From: Tubulanus polymorphus
Lineage: Eukaryota; Nemertea; Palaeonemertea; Tubulaniformes; Tubulanidae
Direction of reading: 5' to 3'
Assembly (NCBI RefSeq): GCF_964204645.1
Contig: NC_134026.1
Span: 13,606,450-13,670,449 of the forward strand
DNA: 64,000 bases
This document shows positions 1 to 11,571 of the stretch, piece after piece; within the stretch, counting starts at the first letter, position 1; each line of letters opens with the position of its first letter. The notes under the pieces are model-generated. The model was not told the origin of the DNA, did no database searches, and saw only the letters and a program-made list of their open reading frames with translations. Both the position numbers and the translations under genes were made by a program.

Positions 1-3
1 GTT

Positions 4-498
4 TTGCCAACATTTTTTGGTCCCGCGAGCCGGATGGAGGCAGAGTTAGCTGGTAAGCTGAAGAATCTGCGGCGAGCCCGTGGGGTTAAGAAGGGTATCT
101 TCACGCATCAATGCCTGAAGGCTGAAGTCCTGATAGCCATCACTGTAACCCGAGAAGAGCTGAAAGCTGTCCTGTTGCAGATAGGCCAATATGTTGACGC
201 AATCGACGAGATTAATGAAGAGTTGGCAGCCTTGCTGGTAGATGATGCAGATGTTCAAGATGCCGACGATTATATGGCCGAGGTATACAGGCAACACCGA
301 GTAGCTATCGAGAAGATCACGACGGCCGTCCTCGAGGCCCGAACACCAACACCAACCGACGTTGAGACCGTAGATGAATTGCCTCCAGAAGACCTGTCAC
401 CAGACGCCGCCACCAAGAGTGACACATATGCCATACTTACCGATGCCACGTCCGATTCCTGCACCATCACTATTGCCACTGATGTCCACGCATACTGA
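4..498 (+). pseudogene. BEL/Pao gag, N-terminal part
   Basis: The open frame gives a 164-residue, largely helical and acidic segment with RRARG and KG-FT motifs near its start, as in the N-terminal gag region of Pao-type elements (infer). The start is not certain because the window opens inside the element; the first in-frame Met-like codon is at 4. The frame ends at 496-498, while the next gag segment is read in the second frame, so a frameshift must lie between about 374 and 498. Its expected role is particle assembly. Confidence 0.7.
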
Positions 499-2170
499 TT
501 CTTACCAACCTAGATGGCCGCCAGCACCGACAACACTGCCTAGACGTACGCCCTCGCCACGTCCAGAGCCGTTACCACCGACGCCGTTCCAGCCAGCAGC
601 ACCAAGACCACGCAGTTCTACATTTGCGAAATCCGTACCCAAGCTGAAACTGCCCGTTTTTCGAGGTGACTCTGCAGACTGGCCAAGATGGTTTGGTTTG
701 TTCCGTTCTATTATCCATAGCCAAGACTCGCTAGCAGACGATGAGAAGATGGCGCACCTACAGAACTCCGTAGAAGGTCCACCGCAAAAGCTGATTGCTG
801 GTATGCTGTATGATGGATGCCTGTACCACCATGCCCTTGAAGCCTTGATGAACCGTTACGGGAAAGAGGATGATGTCGTCCATGCCTGTTTCAGAGTCCT
901 GTTTGATCATCCCCAGCTGAAAGCACATGACGCCACAGCCCTCGAAAGTTACCAAGGAGCAGTCCATTCAGCCGTAACCACGTTACAGACCCTTGGGTTT
1001 CATGGTGACCTCGCCGCGCTGTCCAAAAATTAACCACTAGATCTGAAACGAGACTGGGGGAAGCAAGTCCTGGAATTGGAAAACCGAGCTCAACGTTCGA
1101 CTCTACTCGACTTCAGTGAATGGTTAGCTCTGCAGCTCCGAATTCTACAAAGCTATGCAGATGTAGCGAAGCCAGATGACCGTTCATCCTGAGGCCCGAG
1201 GTCCACACCGTTCAAGTGTGTGAACAACACTGAAGTTGATGTTTCCTCACTTGCCACTGGTTCCAGCAGTTCACAGTCCAGCCAGCCTAAGCCCGAAGTC
1301 TGCCCAAGCTGCAAAGGTGACCACTTCCTGATGAATTGTCCAGTCTTCACGTCCTTGTTGCCAGATGCCAGAGCGAAGTTTGCTGCAAGCAATGGCCGGT
1401 GTTTCTCCTGCCTCCGCTGGGGTCACCCTTCACGCCAGTGCCGGTCAAAGAAAGTATGTACAAGTGCAGGTTGCTCAGAGAGACATCACTCACTGCTACA
1501 TGGAAGCAGCCGCATATATCCACGTCGTCCAAGCTCGGAAGGGAGCTCACAGCCGTCAACGGGGACGGTGCCTCAGCCTGCTGCAGACAAGAAATCGCAA
1601 GAAGATCCACCTAAGAACCTAGTTTACACCTTAGCCAGGAACCCTGCTGTAAGTGACGAAGTCCTTCTGCAAGTCGTTCCTCTCCGTCTTCATGGTGACG
1701 ATGGTAAATTTGTCGACACATTTGCTGTCTTGGATCCTTGTTCGCAGACGTCTTTATGCAGTCAAGAAATCGTTGATCAACTTGGTATAGATGGTGAAGA
1801 CAAGATGCTGCGACTGAATACAGTTGAAGGTCAAGGATGCCAGAGAGCAATGAAGTTGGTGAAGCTAGATGTCGCCCCGCTCGCAAGTGGTAGCACACAG
1901 AAGCTGATAAATGTAGATGAAGTATGGTCCGTTCCTGCCCTGTAGATTCCTGTTGCTCACACTCGACTGAAACCGAAGCAAAGCTGGTCGCACCTTGATG
2001 ACATAGATGTCTCGTCGCCAGATGTCTCTGATGTTCAAGTTCTCCTTGGAGCCAATGTCGCCGAAGCCATAGTCCAGCATGAAGCAAGAGTGGGGAAGCC
2101 AAATCAGCCCATAGCTGTCCGTACAGATTATGGTTGGGCGCTAACTGGTCATACCTGCATGGTCGTACCT
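374..2170 (+). pseudogene. BEL/Pao gag capsid-like region, zinc knuckles and protease
   Basis: One frame runs through this stretch with stops at 1031 (TAA), 1190 (TGA) and 1943 (TAG). It starts with a proline-rich linker (about 490-620), then the DUF1759-type gag core (LKLPVFRGD at about 650, W-RWF, IIHSQ). Two zinc-binding motifs follow: CPSCKGDHFLMNC (CX2CX4HX4C, about 1300) and CFSCLRWGHPSRQC (about 1400). The aspartic protease motif is LDPCSQTSL at about 1730, where many relatives have a glycine two residues after the Asp. The segment after the 1943 stop (VLLGANVAEAI) is the usual protease-RT linker. The region was deleted just before RT. Confidence 0.9.
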
Positions 2171-2171
2171 G

Positions 2172-2834
2172 TTGATGTCCGGTCCCGATTTCCTTCAAAG
2201 GTTACCAGGGATTTTGCTGAGATTTCGGCAAGACCCTGTTGCTGTTATGGGTGATATTGAGGCAATGTACCACCAGGTGAAGATTGCTGTTGAAGACCAG
2301 CCTGCCTTAAGTTTCCTGTGGAGAGATCTTGAAGACCGAGAGCCAGATGGATACCAGATGGTCGTAAATATCTTTGGTGCCCGGTACTCAGCAGCCATAG
2401 CTTGTTTTTCCCTTCGGAAAACCGCTGACGAACCAGGGGTCGCTGCAGATGTCCGAAATGCCATTCTACAAGACTTCTATATAGACGATTTTCTACACTC
2501 AGAGACGACGCCACCCGAAGCAACCAGAATGGTACAAGATGTTACTCGAGCTGTACGCCATGGAGGTTTCCGACTGACCATGTTGCTAAGCAACAGCAGA
2601 GAAGTCATTCAAGCCCTTCCACCAGGAGAGCTGTCCGTAGAGGTCGCCAACGATCGTCTTCCCTCCGAGCGAGCCTTAGGTGTCTGGTGGAATGCTGAGG
2701 TGGATGGAATTGGTATCAAGCTGCCTAGTATGGAGCTGAAGAGATTTTCCCGTCGAGAACTACTCAGGCTAATATCCTCGATTTTTGACCCATTTGGTAT
2801 GGTAGCACCTGTCATCATCAGAGCCAAAATCCAG
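2172..2834 (+). pseudogene. BEL/Pao reverse transcriptase, truncated at both ends
   Basis: The frame starts abruptly at the GPDFLQ motif and continues with AVMGDIEAMYHQV (first catalytic Asp), then FYIDDFLHS carrying the YIDD catalytic pair, and the GMVAPVIIRAKI segment that leads into RNase H. The N-terminal fingers expected between protease and this point are absent, so a deletion joins position about 2170 to the RT core in a new frame. The right end is cut by the 671 bp insertion at 2835; the frame runs 15 bases into the insertion before a stop at 2847-2849. The RT core itself has no stop. Confidence 0.92.
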
Positions 2835-3505
2835 GAAGAAAGCCACTAAATATTTGGATGGATATATGAAAGCTGTGGGTACTGGAGTGTGTAATGGGTA
2901 GTGTAGTGTGATCTGTGTGCATTTTGGTGGCCAGCACACGGATCACATTGTTCATTGGGGTTTAGTCCAGGACTCGCGAGACTTTCAACAACACGGAAGT
3001 AACGTGTAATAAATGATGACTTGAATTGCATGACTACCTACCACCCCTCATTATTGTTGGAAAACTAAACGTTCCGCACTGACTAAAAATTAGTAATAAT
3101 AATCGATAACGTTTTAGAAATGGCCAGAATTTTAACTTAGGTTCTATCTCATTTTTATTTTACAATTGCGATTGGTATAATTATTTTTCAACGGCCGTTA
3201 AGGCTTCATGTTTCGTCTGCAATTCACTGCAAATAGTTACGCAACTACGCACATTTCAGTGTTTTTGGCAGCTGTACACTCAATCGGCACCGTTCGTGAC
3301 TAGCTTCACTGCGGAATCATCATTAATTAACATTGCCATATCACATCATCAACTTATATTGTGCCTTAAAACTCTAACAGCCGAAATAATTGAAATGCAC
3401 ACACGATTTCTATCATTGAAAATTGAGAGAGTGGCCGTGTTTGTGTTCTGCTGCTTCGCGTAAATCCCGCGGGGTGGCGCCACCGCGCAGAGTGGGGCCG
3501 ATACG
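2835..3505. mobile_element. 671 bp unclassified insertion element, copy 1 (in BEL pol)
   Basis: The segment interrupts the BEL RT/RNase H coding frame and is flanked by TCCAG at 2830-2834 and 3506-3510, a 5 bp target duplication. The coding frame on the two sides is continuous if the element and one TCCAG are removed. A second copy sits at 11,572-12,226, very similar along its whole length. I see no coding region, no clear terminal inverted repeats, and ends GAAGAA...GATACG rather than the TG...CA of an LTR. A solo LTR of an odd family or a non-autonomous DNA element are the main options. Confidence 0.85.
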
Positions 3506-3510
3506 TCCAG

Positions 3511-5697
3511 ATGCAAGCTACATGGTCCAAGAAGTTACACTGGGATGCTGAATTGCCAGAAGATGTTGTACAGTGGAGAGAGCTCTTCCAAGACCTGCCC
3601 AAGCTGTCAGAAGTCACGATCCCAAGATGCTTCAAGCCCACCGATGTTGAGCCTGTAAGAAGAGAACTCAACCTGTTCTGTGACGCATCGGAAAAGGCCT
3701 TTGGTGCTGTCGCTTATTTCCGGATGATGATGCCAGATGGTACCACCCGTTGCTGTTTTGTCATAAGCAAAACTAGAGTTGCCCCTCTGAAGAAGATGTC
3801 GACAGTCCGTCTCGAGTTACAGGCTGCGGTCCTAGCTGTACGGCTTGGTGAATCCATAAAGAAGGAAGTCACATGCCACATTGACGAAACGTTGTACTGG
3901 TCAGACAGTAAGGTGGTCCTGTCCTACGTGTCGAACGAAAGCATGAGGTTCCACATGTTCGTTGCCGTTCAGGTTGCCGAAATCCACGACTCTACCATTC
4001 CCAAACAATGGCGCCATGTACCGGGGAGTCAAAACCCGGCTGATGATTGTTCCAGAGGTATACCAGCTGCTGCCCTTGCTGAAAGATGGTTTCAAGCTCC
4101 AGTTTTTCTGTACCAGTCGGAAGATAGTTGGCCAGATGTGTCGCTGCCTATTGTCAACCTGGATACAAATGATCCAGAAATCAGAAGATCTGTCAACGTC
4201 ACCGCTCAGACGAAAGCCAACGATGTACTAGATCCTTCTCGTTTTACGTCCTGGACTCGTTACCGCAGCGTCGTTGCTTGGGTCCTGAGGTTCATCCAGA
4301 ATGCTGGTTCGCAGATCAAGAAGTCCATTTCCAGAATTGGTCCGCTTACTGCTGCCGAAATCAATGCTGCCAGGTTGTTAGTTATAAAGTCTGCCCAAGA
4401 AGATGGTTATCCAGAAGAATACACTGCTGTCAAAGCTCAGAAGAAGATCGCTCGTTCCAGCAAGCTCCTGCAGCTGTGCCCTACCATAGATGAAGATGGA
4501 ATCCTGAGAGCACGCGGTCGTTTGAAGAATGCTGATGTTGATGTCGCTGTCAAGTTCCCGATGATACTGCCAAGAAGTCATGATGTCACCCGTCTGATTG
4601 TCACAGCTATCCACGTCCTTCTGATGCATGAAGGTCCAGAGCATACTTTAAACGAAGTCCGACAAGAGTATTACGTTCCGAGAGCCCGTTCTACTGTTAA
4701 GAAGCTTGTGCACCAGTGCATGAAGTGAAAGTTGAGGCGTGTCCAGCCTGAAGTTCCATTGATATCAGATTTGCCTACTGCCCGTTTCGACACAAGCTTC
4801 CCATTCAGCTGTATTGGGATCGACTACTTTGGTCCGTTTGATGTCCGCCGCTTCCGCAACACAGAGAAGAGATATGGTCTTCTAGTTACCTGCCTGTCAA
4901 CCAGAGCAGTCCACATTGAAGTTAGCCATTCACTGGACACAGACAGTTTCCTGATGTCTTTTCGCCGCTTCATCGCCCGCCGAGGTCGTCCAGCCACTGT
5001 ATACTCGGATAACGGAACCAACCTGAAGTCTGGGGAGAGAGAGTTACGTCATTCGCTAGATGCTCTGAACCAACAGCGTATCAATGATGAGATGTCTCAA
5101 CGCCAGATCCAATGGTTATTCAACCCGCCGACAGCCAGCCATATGGGAGGCGTCTGGGAGCGCTTGGTTTCATCCGTTAAGAAGTGCTTGAAAATTGTCA
5201 TCGGAAACCTTACTCCAACAGATGAGATGCTATACACTGTTCTTGTGGAGGTCGAAGCCGTGCTGAACTCGCGTCCGCTAACCTACACCGATGCGAACGA
5301 TATCTGTCCGTCAGCGCTAACACCGTGTCACTTTCTGTTGGGGAGATCCAGTCCTAATTTGTCACCGGTGATTTCTGATGTAGCTGTTAGTCACCAACGC
5401 CGCTGGAAGCAAGCACAGACTCTCGCTGATCACTTCTGGCAGAGATGGAGAAAGGAGCATGTCCCGACTCGGATCAGACGTAGCAAGTGGACTCGTCAGA
5501 CGCGAAACCTGGAAATTGGAGATGTCGTTCTCGTCGTAGACGATAGGTGCCCGCGCAGTTACTGGAAGCTTGGTCGCATAGTATATGTTTTTCCCGGAGC
5601 CGATGGAGTCGTCCGATCCGCCGAGGTCAAATTATCTACAGGTTCGTTGCGTCGTCCTGTCAGCAAGCTTTGTATTCTCGAAAAGTCGGACTCTTGA
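3511..5697 (+). pseudogene. BEL/Pao RNase H, integrase and DUF5641-like region
   Basis: The frame resumes after the insertion and is continuous except for TGA at 4726-4728. RNase H residues are visible as CDAS (about 3680), RLEL (about 3810), WSDS (about 3900) and NPADDCSRG (about 4030). The integrase zinc finger spans about 4605-4730 with its two His and first Cys (HQCMK). The TGA sits where the second Cys of the HHCC motif is expected. The integrase core has GIDYFGPF, YSDNGTN and HMGGVWERL, the DDE triad. The C-terminal part (PSALTPCHFLLGRSSP onward) is DUF5641-like. It ends at 5695-5697. Confidence 0.93.
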
Positions 5698-5844
5698 AAA
5701 ACGAACCGTTTTGCGTCGTGCTATTGACAGTTAAAGAATTATCAGAGAAATCATAATCGTAGATGTCGTCATTTGATTTGAAGTTAAAATTTTGATGTAG
5801 TATTTTTAAATATTGTTCTGCATCATGTTTTGAGCTGGAGGAAA

Positions 5845-6232
5845 TGTTACAGATTTATCGCATTATTATGCCTGTCTCATGGTCGTTTATTTTATATTGA
5901 TTCTTCAATCTGTTCACCGTATTTATTCCCAGTGGTTGCATGAACTCCAAGTATGTGTATTGTAATATAGTTCACCTAGGTCCAAGTTATTGTGCAAAAT
6001 CAGTTTCTGGCACTATTTTTCTATAGAAAACTTTATTCTTGTCAACTTACCTTACTATATAAACTCATGTAATTTTGTAAATGTTGTTCAGTTAAAATAT
6101 AGACTTCAGCTTGACATCAACTCTTCGCTCCCACTTTTTGCCGTTAGTTGGTTTTGCCGACAGTTCTGTAATTGTATTGTTATTGGCTGTGTAGTTTTAT
6201 TTGTTGTTAAAAGATAAAGTTTCAAACCTTCA
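5845..6232 (+). repeat. Probable 3' LTR of the BEL/Pao element
   Basis: A purine-rich tract (GAGCTGGAGGAAA, 5832-5844) after the integrase stop is directly followed by TGTTACAG, the usual LTR start. The proposed end is TTCA at 6229-6232, where Harbinger-related sequence begins. The right boundary is uncertain because the 5' LTR is outside the window and cannot be compared. The 147 bases between the pol stop and the tract look untranslated. Confidence 0.6.
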
Positions 6233-7435
6233 GGCAAAGAATGTGTTTACTATGTGATTTCTTGTCTCCCGTCCTTGGAGATCATTATCTTCCCCAGCTA
6301 CGTTTTCTATCTCAATAACTGGAACCGGATCAATGTCACGCAAATCGATTGCAATATGGTGCAAGACAGCACACGCTCCGAATATCTTACACACCTTTTC
6401 TGGTTGCATTCTCACTTCTCCATGTAAGCAATGAAAGCTTCATTTTAAAACTCCAACGGATCTTTCGATGAGGGATCTTGTTAATTTGTGTGAGCGGTTG
6501 AATCTTTCTTGACATATGTTTTGTGGATTCGTATGGGGTGTTATCAGAAATCTTCTTAATGTATATCCGCTGTCCCCAAGTAGCAATCCATGCGTCATAC
6601 CTCCGAATCCTGGATTTTCATTGAAATACCTGAAGTATATATTTAGATTTTTGATTAAGAACAATGTTTAATGTTTAATAAACCCCTTGGAATGTTTAAT
6701 AAACCCCTTGGAATTAACTTCCCGTCCCACTTCAGATGTACGGAATATGTGGCTGTGCTAAGTTGCGCCAGGCCATTTTGCCACAACATTGGTAAACTTT
6801 CCTATTGAAAATAATAGTAATTATTAGAATACTTGAAAGAATATACACAAAAATTTAGATGCATCATTTATTACACAATGCCCTTACCTCTATAGTCACA
6901 AATGCACTGTACATTCACGCTATGGTACCGCTTTCGATTGACATAATCAGCTTCATTCAGGTACGACCGTTGAATTCTGATATGAGTGCAATCAATACAC
7001 CCTATCACTGAAGGGAATCCACCTATTTGATGGAATTCTGTCATCAGTTGCGGTTTTTACCCTTCGGTTTGTGGCCATCTAACAAAATTTGGTAGCAACT
7101 CACATAGCTCTTTGGTGACTCTCGTTGTTATTCAGCTAACAGTACTCTTGTGGACACTGAATGTATCGCCAATCGTTTGTAAAAAAGCTCCAGTCGTGTA
7201 AAACCTCAATGCAATTAAAACCTGCAAAACTGGTGAAATCGGTAAACCTCTCTGGTTTTTGACATCATTCCTCAAACGATCTCCCAATTGCTCTTCGATG
7301 AATTGGATTCCTTGTGATCAAAATCTGAATCGTTAGCGTAGCTCCTCATCCATAAAAATTGGTATTGGGTCACCCAAAGGACGATATTCTTTTTTTTGGT
7401 GCCGGTAAATAAATTCCAGGAAATAATTCAGCCAT
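6230..7435 (-). pseudogene. Harbinger-type (HARBI1-like) transposase relic with one intron
   Basis: Read on the minus strand from the ATG at 7435-7433, the sequence is a PIF/Harbinger nuclease: helical N-terminal part with VLQVLIALRFYTTGAF and GDTFSVHKSTVS, then GCIDCTHI (first Asp, about 6985), LLLGDSGY (second Asp, about 6585) and RSLIERSVGVLK (Glu, about 6445), ending in the family C-terminal EKVCKIFGACAVLHHIAID. A GT-AG intron fits at 6802-6887. It is broken by a frameshift near 7400, stops near 7325, 7130 and 7050, and a 21 bp tandem duplication at 6670-6711. The partner Myb-like protein of this family is not present. Confidence 0.88.
6670..6711. repeat. 21 bp tandem duplication inside the Harbinger relic
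   Basis: Two exact adjacent copies of a 21 bp unit beginning AATGTTTAATAAACCCC occur at 6670-6690 and 6691-6711. It repeats seven codons of the decayed transposase in frame. Confidence 0.9.
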
Positions 7436-7440
7436 TTTGT

Positions 7441-7646
7441 TTTACTAAGTTGGTCTTAGACGAGTCTTAACGAATTTAAGCCATATAAATAGTTGTCTTA
7501 AATTTTGAGACTAAGTCTTAGAATCTAAGACTAATTTCCTAAATAAGACATGACTATGCAACAGGTCTAAGACCAGTCTATATCTTTAAGACTGGTCTTA
7601 GACCAACTATTGACTTAAGTCACGACTGTAGAACTGGACCCAGGAT
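7441..7646 (-). mobile_element. Harbinger 5' flank with repeated GTCTTA/TAAGAC motifs and likely terminus
   Basis: Upstream of the transposase ATG, the sequence has at least ten copies of GTCTTA or its complement within about 170 bases, including AGACTGGTCTTAGACC. The end at 7624-7646, read on the minus strand, starts CCTGGGTCCAGTTCTACAGT, like terminal inverted repeats of many Harbinger families. No matching left terminus is seen near 6230, so the copy is truncated there. The boundary is inferred. Confidence 0.5.
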
Positions 7647-8123
7647 TTTAACAGTTTTTCCAAAAGACAATCGTCAACAAACTCTTGGAAATAACAAGAT
7701 CTACGCAAGATTGAACGCTGTTGTCAAGGAGAACAGGGCAATCCCAAGCCGCTCAAAGCAATAATGGGCAAAACGAAAATAAGGCCCTAAAAATATTGTT
7801 GGTGAAAATAATAATGGGTGGGCCCAGGCCCCAAGGTCGTGCACGCTCCGTGGGCCCTGTTAATTCAAATACACATCCTATTTAGTTCGAGGTTTCGTAT
7901 TATCAATCTTTCTGTCAAAAAGTCATTTATTTATTCCAAGTAATTAACAAAGTCTATATATATGGCATATTATAACATCTGTCTAGGTTTGTCTCACAAA
8001 GTAGGCTATATTTGATTGTGGCTTTACAATGTTTATACATTAATCTATTAATTAATCTAGATTGTTATTTGAGAGTTCATTTCATGGTTAATCTATCACT
8101 TGAATGTATTTGGAATATGTAAA
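7647..8123. other. No gene recognised
   Basis: No family domain, repeat array or RNA gene can be supported here. A short stretch near 7690-7770 is open and reads as basic protein (KIYARLNAVVKEN) but is followed by stops. Confidence 0.5.
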
Positions 8124-8960
8124 CTAGGGGTACAAGGACACCCCCACCCCACCCACTTAGGAAGTGGTTTGGAACGTTCACCAATCAGTAAATTTTAATA
8201 TTCAAATTTCAGTACCCCTGGAGAACATAATAAGAAAGCAATGACCTTGATACTTACCACAATCATAGAACATGTCACCAGCTACAATTTTGCATTGATT
8301 CATGGCATATGTGGTTATAAATTTTGGGGACCAATACAATAAGAACACACTAATTTACTTCATTATTTAACTCCTCCTGGTGACCATATACAAAAATCAA
8401 CGACCTTGAAGCTCACCCCAATCATAGAACATGCCATGAGCTACAATTTTGCAATTGATTGTGGTTTCAAAGTATCCATAGGTACCAAATAAATACGCAA
8501 ATTTTATATAATTCAATATTCAACTCCCCCTGGTGGGGGAAGAACCTGGGTAACCCCATGTCCATGCAAGGAGATGGAAAACTACAACAGTGATACAATT
8601 TATCAAATATCAAGACTATAAGCTAAAGCCTATTGACATTTTCCTCAAAAAACCTTTTTCTATTTATAAATCTGGTCACGCTTGACTGATCATAGAAAAT
8701 ATCTGATATGTATTAAGAGCCCTTCTCAAAGTATAACCATCATGAATTTAAAGGAAAAATGGCCAACCATACAGTAGCTACGAGTCTCAGAATTGAGGGC
8801 AAAAATGCCCTTTTGGGCAAAAATGCCCTTTTGGGCAAAAAAAGGTCACATAGCGACCATCTTGTGTCCAATCGACCCAATTTTTGTCATGCTGATGCAC
8901 CATTGGGAGATACTAACATATGCAAAAGATCAAAGTAAGTGATCTATGCGTTCTCAAAAT
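8124..8960. repeat. Repeat family B (ACTAGGGGTCCAGGGACACC start), copy 1
   Basis: The block starts with a variant of AACTAGGGGTCCAGGGACAC, the same start as copies at about 28,165 and 46,792. It then has degenerate ~150 bp units with a CCCCTGGTG box, an ATCATAGAACATGTCA box and TGCAATTGATTGTGG. Its later part (about 8,690-8,960) shares GACCATCTTG and TCGACCCAATTTT with 47,760-47,880. There is no coding region. It is an interspersed, partly tandem family of unknown mechanism. Confidence 0.75.
8797..8840. repeat. Tandem palindromic 18-mer GGGCAAAAATGCCCTTTT
   Basis: Two exact copies (8797-8814, 8815-8832) and the start of a third. Each unit can fold as GGGCA/TGCCC. Confidence 0.85.
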
Positions 8961-9559
8961 TTTGCTTGAAAACTTCAATGAAGGACCATGGGTCCTGTAG
9001 GATCAACTGAGTACATTTCAGTTTTGAGCACAAAAATAGACTAGTTCTTGGATTTGCAATAACATATAAGCAGCTGATAAAGATGAAATCATCGTAGACT
9101 GTGTAGTAAGCATGTTCAACTTTGTGATAAAACATAGTAATGGGTTTTCCCTATGAGTCACATGGTAGAACAGTTCTTGATAATGTCACTGAAAGGGCTT
9201 TCCCTGTGATGTCAGGAAACAAGGTCAATCATTGATTAGTAGAATGGGGAAAAATTCAGTGAAGTTTTGCAGATTTTCTCCCAGCACTCCAAAACGGCTT
9301 AGAGCTAATTGACCAAACTTACCATATCAATTCCAATATCTCTTTCCTTCATAATGACTAAATATCAGTTGTGTATATCCATTGGTTACAATTTGTGCCA
9401 CCAAGAGCTAACAGAAAGTTTCTCTCAGGACCGTTCTATAAGGATCAACACAGTTGATCCTAAAAATGTGTAAAATGTGTCCGATGGCATTTCTTGATAT
9501 GATAGAACCATTCGAACACTTATCAAACACCCTTTTGATTTCTATAGCACAATAAACAA
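8961..9559. other. Intronic stretch without recognisable gene
   Basis: The start looks like decayed continuation of repeat family B. No domain or terminus can be supported beyond about 9,140. Confidence 0.4.
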
Positions 9560-9561
9560 TA

Positions 9562-10097
9562 CAGTATAACCTCTCTATAGTGAACACTTGGGGTTCTGAA
9601 CAAATTGTTCACTATAGAAAGGTGTTCACTAAATAGAGGTAGCACATATTTGTGTCACGCCACCTACTAGTAGTTTGAATAACTACCCCCAATATTAAGC
9701 ATTAATCAAAAAACAATAACAGCTGTCCATTCATAATTGCAGTCACCAATTTACCGAATTAGTACTGCCTAAGAACTATTAAAGACAACTAGCCATTGAA
9801 TGACCATGATTTGTATACATATGGTATATGATGAACACCTAGAAACTGATAACAATGAGTCTACTAGCAAACTTTGACTGTCTAGACATTCTGGGATGGG
9901 ACCACTGTTCTCTATTGAGGGGTAAAATGCTCATTTGGTACCCGAAAAAGTGTTCACTGTTGACTATAGATAGATGTTCACTAAATGGAGGTTCTGTTTA
10001 ATTGAAAATGAGTAGAAAAAATTTGGGCCCGGCCAAAAAGTGTTCACTAAGGGAGGTGTTCACTAAATAGAGGTGTTCACTAAGGGAGGTTTTACTG
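9562..10097. mobile_element. Pogo/Tigger-type miniature element, 536 bp
   Basis: Terminal inverted repeats are CAGTATAACCTCTCTATAGT on the left and, reversed, CAGTAAAACCTCCCTTAGTG on the right, flanked by TA at 9560-9561 and 10098-10099. CAGT...ACCTC ends with a TA target are typical of pogo/Tigger elements. GTGTTCACTAAATAGAGG-like subterminal motifs are repeated several times at both ends. No transposase is encoded, so it is non-autonomous. A pogo-type transposase fragment at 34,441-34,800 shows the superfamily was present. Confidence 0.88.
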
Positions 10098-10141
10098 TAC
10101 TCAGTTCAGTGAGGATTGATATATATTCATGCTGAACTTGC

Positions 10142-10709
10142 TTAACATGTTCACTGCGGCTGACAAGAAAAATCGTCATGGTAGGTGCACTGCAGTTTGC
10201 CATGACGAGTTATATCGTCATCGATTCAATGTCATTTCATAGCGTTATGAATGACCTTGCAGAGGCGAGAAACCAGCTAACAATTGTCTGGCAGTATGGA
10301 GAGACTAAGATATCATTTATGGGGGTAACGCAAGTCTGGTGCACACTTGAAATTTTTACAAAAAAATCTTCAGAAAGCAATGAATTTTAGCTTCTTTTCC
10401 GGGCAATAGTTAGAGAGAATATAACAACTAAAATCTCTCTATATCATTTTTACAATAAAACTTTTATTTTTTTAGATATCTATTTGATTTTTCACACTTT
10501 TCAGTGGAAATGGGGACAAGAAAAAATTGAGAATCTCTTCACCAGTGCCAGTGACGAGTTATCTCGTCATTGGTTTTTTATACTAAAATAGATCAGTGAT
10601 TCATCAATGCACGTATAGTGCTGGCAGCATATAAATTGTATAATGTCAAAAATTAGCATTGGCAATGGCGACCGGACCTTAAACCGCTAGGTGGCAGCAA
10701 ACGTGTTAA
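10142..10709 (+). mobile_element. PiggyBac-type miniature element, copy 1
   Basis: The element is bounded by TTAA and inverted ends (right end reversed CACGTTTGCTGCC; left end diverged). A near-complete inverted copy lies at 21,015-21,586. TTAA targets and a 13 bp end ending in CTGCC fit piggyBac. Inside both ends is a palindrome, TGACGAGTTATATCGTCA at about 10,207 and TGACGAGTTATCTCGTCA at about 10,552. A frame of about 50 codons at 10,178 is also open in the other copy but resembles no family I know. Confidence 0.82.
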
Positions 10710-10981
10710 CAATATAACTCACCAAACTTCATCCATCGCCCTCCTAAATTTCTTAACAAATCTGGATGATTTTGAAAAGTCATCACATTTGAAAATCATC
10801 AAAAATGGGGGAAATTCCTCGAATTTGAACACTTGATATTGTAGATGTGGGTAAAAGGCAATCTAAACATCATTCTATACCTAATCTATTTTACTGCTTG
10901 AGTACTCTGAACTAGGTCAACTTTATTTCAAAACACATTCAACAGCAATTTTGAAGTTTTACCATGCAAAAAAGCCCTTAC

Positions 10982-11037
10982 CTGTTGATAGTATATTCTA
11001 ATGCTCTTCTTCTGTTGGCAACATATGTTGAGGGACT
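10982..11037 (-). CDS. INPP5A: INPP5A exon (19 codons, C-terminal to the 30.2 kb exon)
   Basis: Read on the minus strand, a pyrimidine-rich tract ending TTTTTCTGTAG precedes 56 bases and then GTAAGG. In phase 0, which the 30,178 exon requires, it encodes SPSTYVANRRRALEYTINR. The segment after FHDASNL in animal INPP5A starts SPSxY and has R-x-x-A-L-x-Y, so order, phase and sequence all agree. It ends in phase 2. The protein removes the 5-phosphate from soluble inositol tris- and tetrakisphosphates and ends Ca2+ signalling. The next exon (with the GDFNFR catalytic motif) is not in the window. Confidence 0.8.
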
Positions 11038-11571
11038 CTACAGAAAAATGAGACAAATGCACTAATTGGGACATTTCTATGATAATCTCCTTTTTTCATT
11101 TTATCCAAAATTAGCCACCTTGCATGCAATTAACGACAAAATCAATAGGGTTCTAAAGCTTTATGCCACACACTAACTAAATTGTCAAAACAAAATTTAA
11201 TAGAAGGGCCACCAATCAACCATACTAAAGTTGATTAACAACGAAATCAGGAGAGTTCTTAAAGATCGAATGCTCTCCACACTGGATATTTTGTGAAAAA
11301 CATATTTAGATGGAATATGTTCAAAAATAATAACTAGTATGTGGCAAAGCCACTTATGTCTACCCGGTGTTTGCAGTTTTAAACCTATCCAGTAAATTTC
11401 ATGAAAATCAATGTAGAAATATAGCTGCATAGCAGCGATAACAGGTTTCTGCCTAACTGGTTCATATATTGCACTGGGAAGCGTCATCAAAATAATTCTA
11501 CAGTTCATAACATATGATTTATTTCCAAGAAGCGCAACCTGGGTCAACAATATACTGGATATATGGATCCA

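Larger units (their letters stand above)
1..6232 (+). mobile_element. BEL/Pao LTR retrotransposon, decayed, 5' end outside window
   Basis: The block reads in order as gag, zinc knuckles, aspartic protease, reverse transcriptase, RNase H, integrase and a C-terminal DUF5641-like domain, which is the BEL/Pao order. It begins inside gag, so the 5' LTR and leader lie before the window. The frame is broken by stops (1031, 1190, 1943, 4726), a gag frameshift near 374-498, a deletion at the protease-RT junction near 2170, and a 671 bp insertion at 2835-3505. A purine-rich tract at 5831-5844 runs into TGTTAC, the likely start of the 3' LTR. The copy cannot be autonomous. Confidence 0.93.

Noticed and set aside
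2835-3505. LTR of the BEL element inside pol
   Set aside because: It lacks TG...CA ends, differs from the proposed 3' LTR at 5,845, and interrupts coding sequence.
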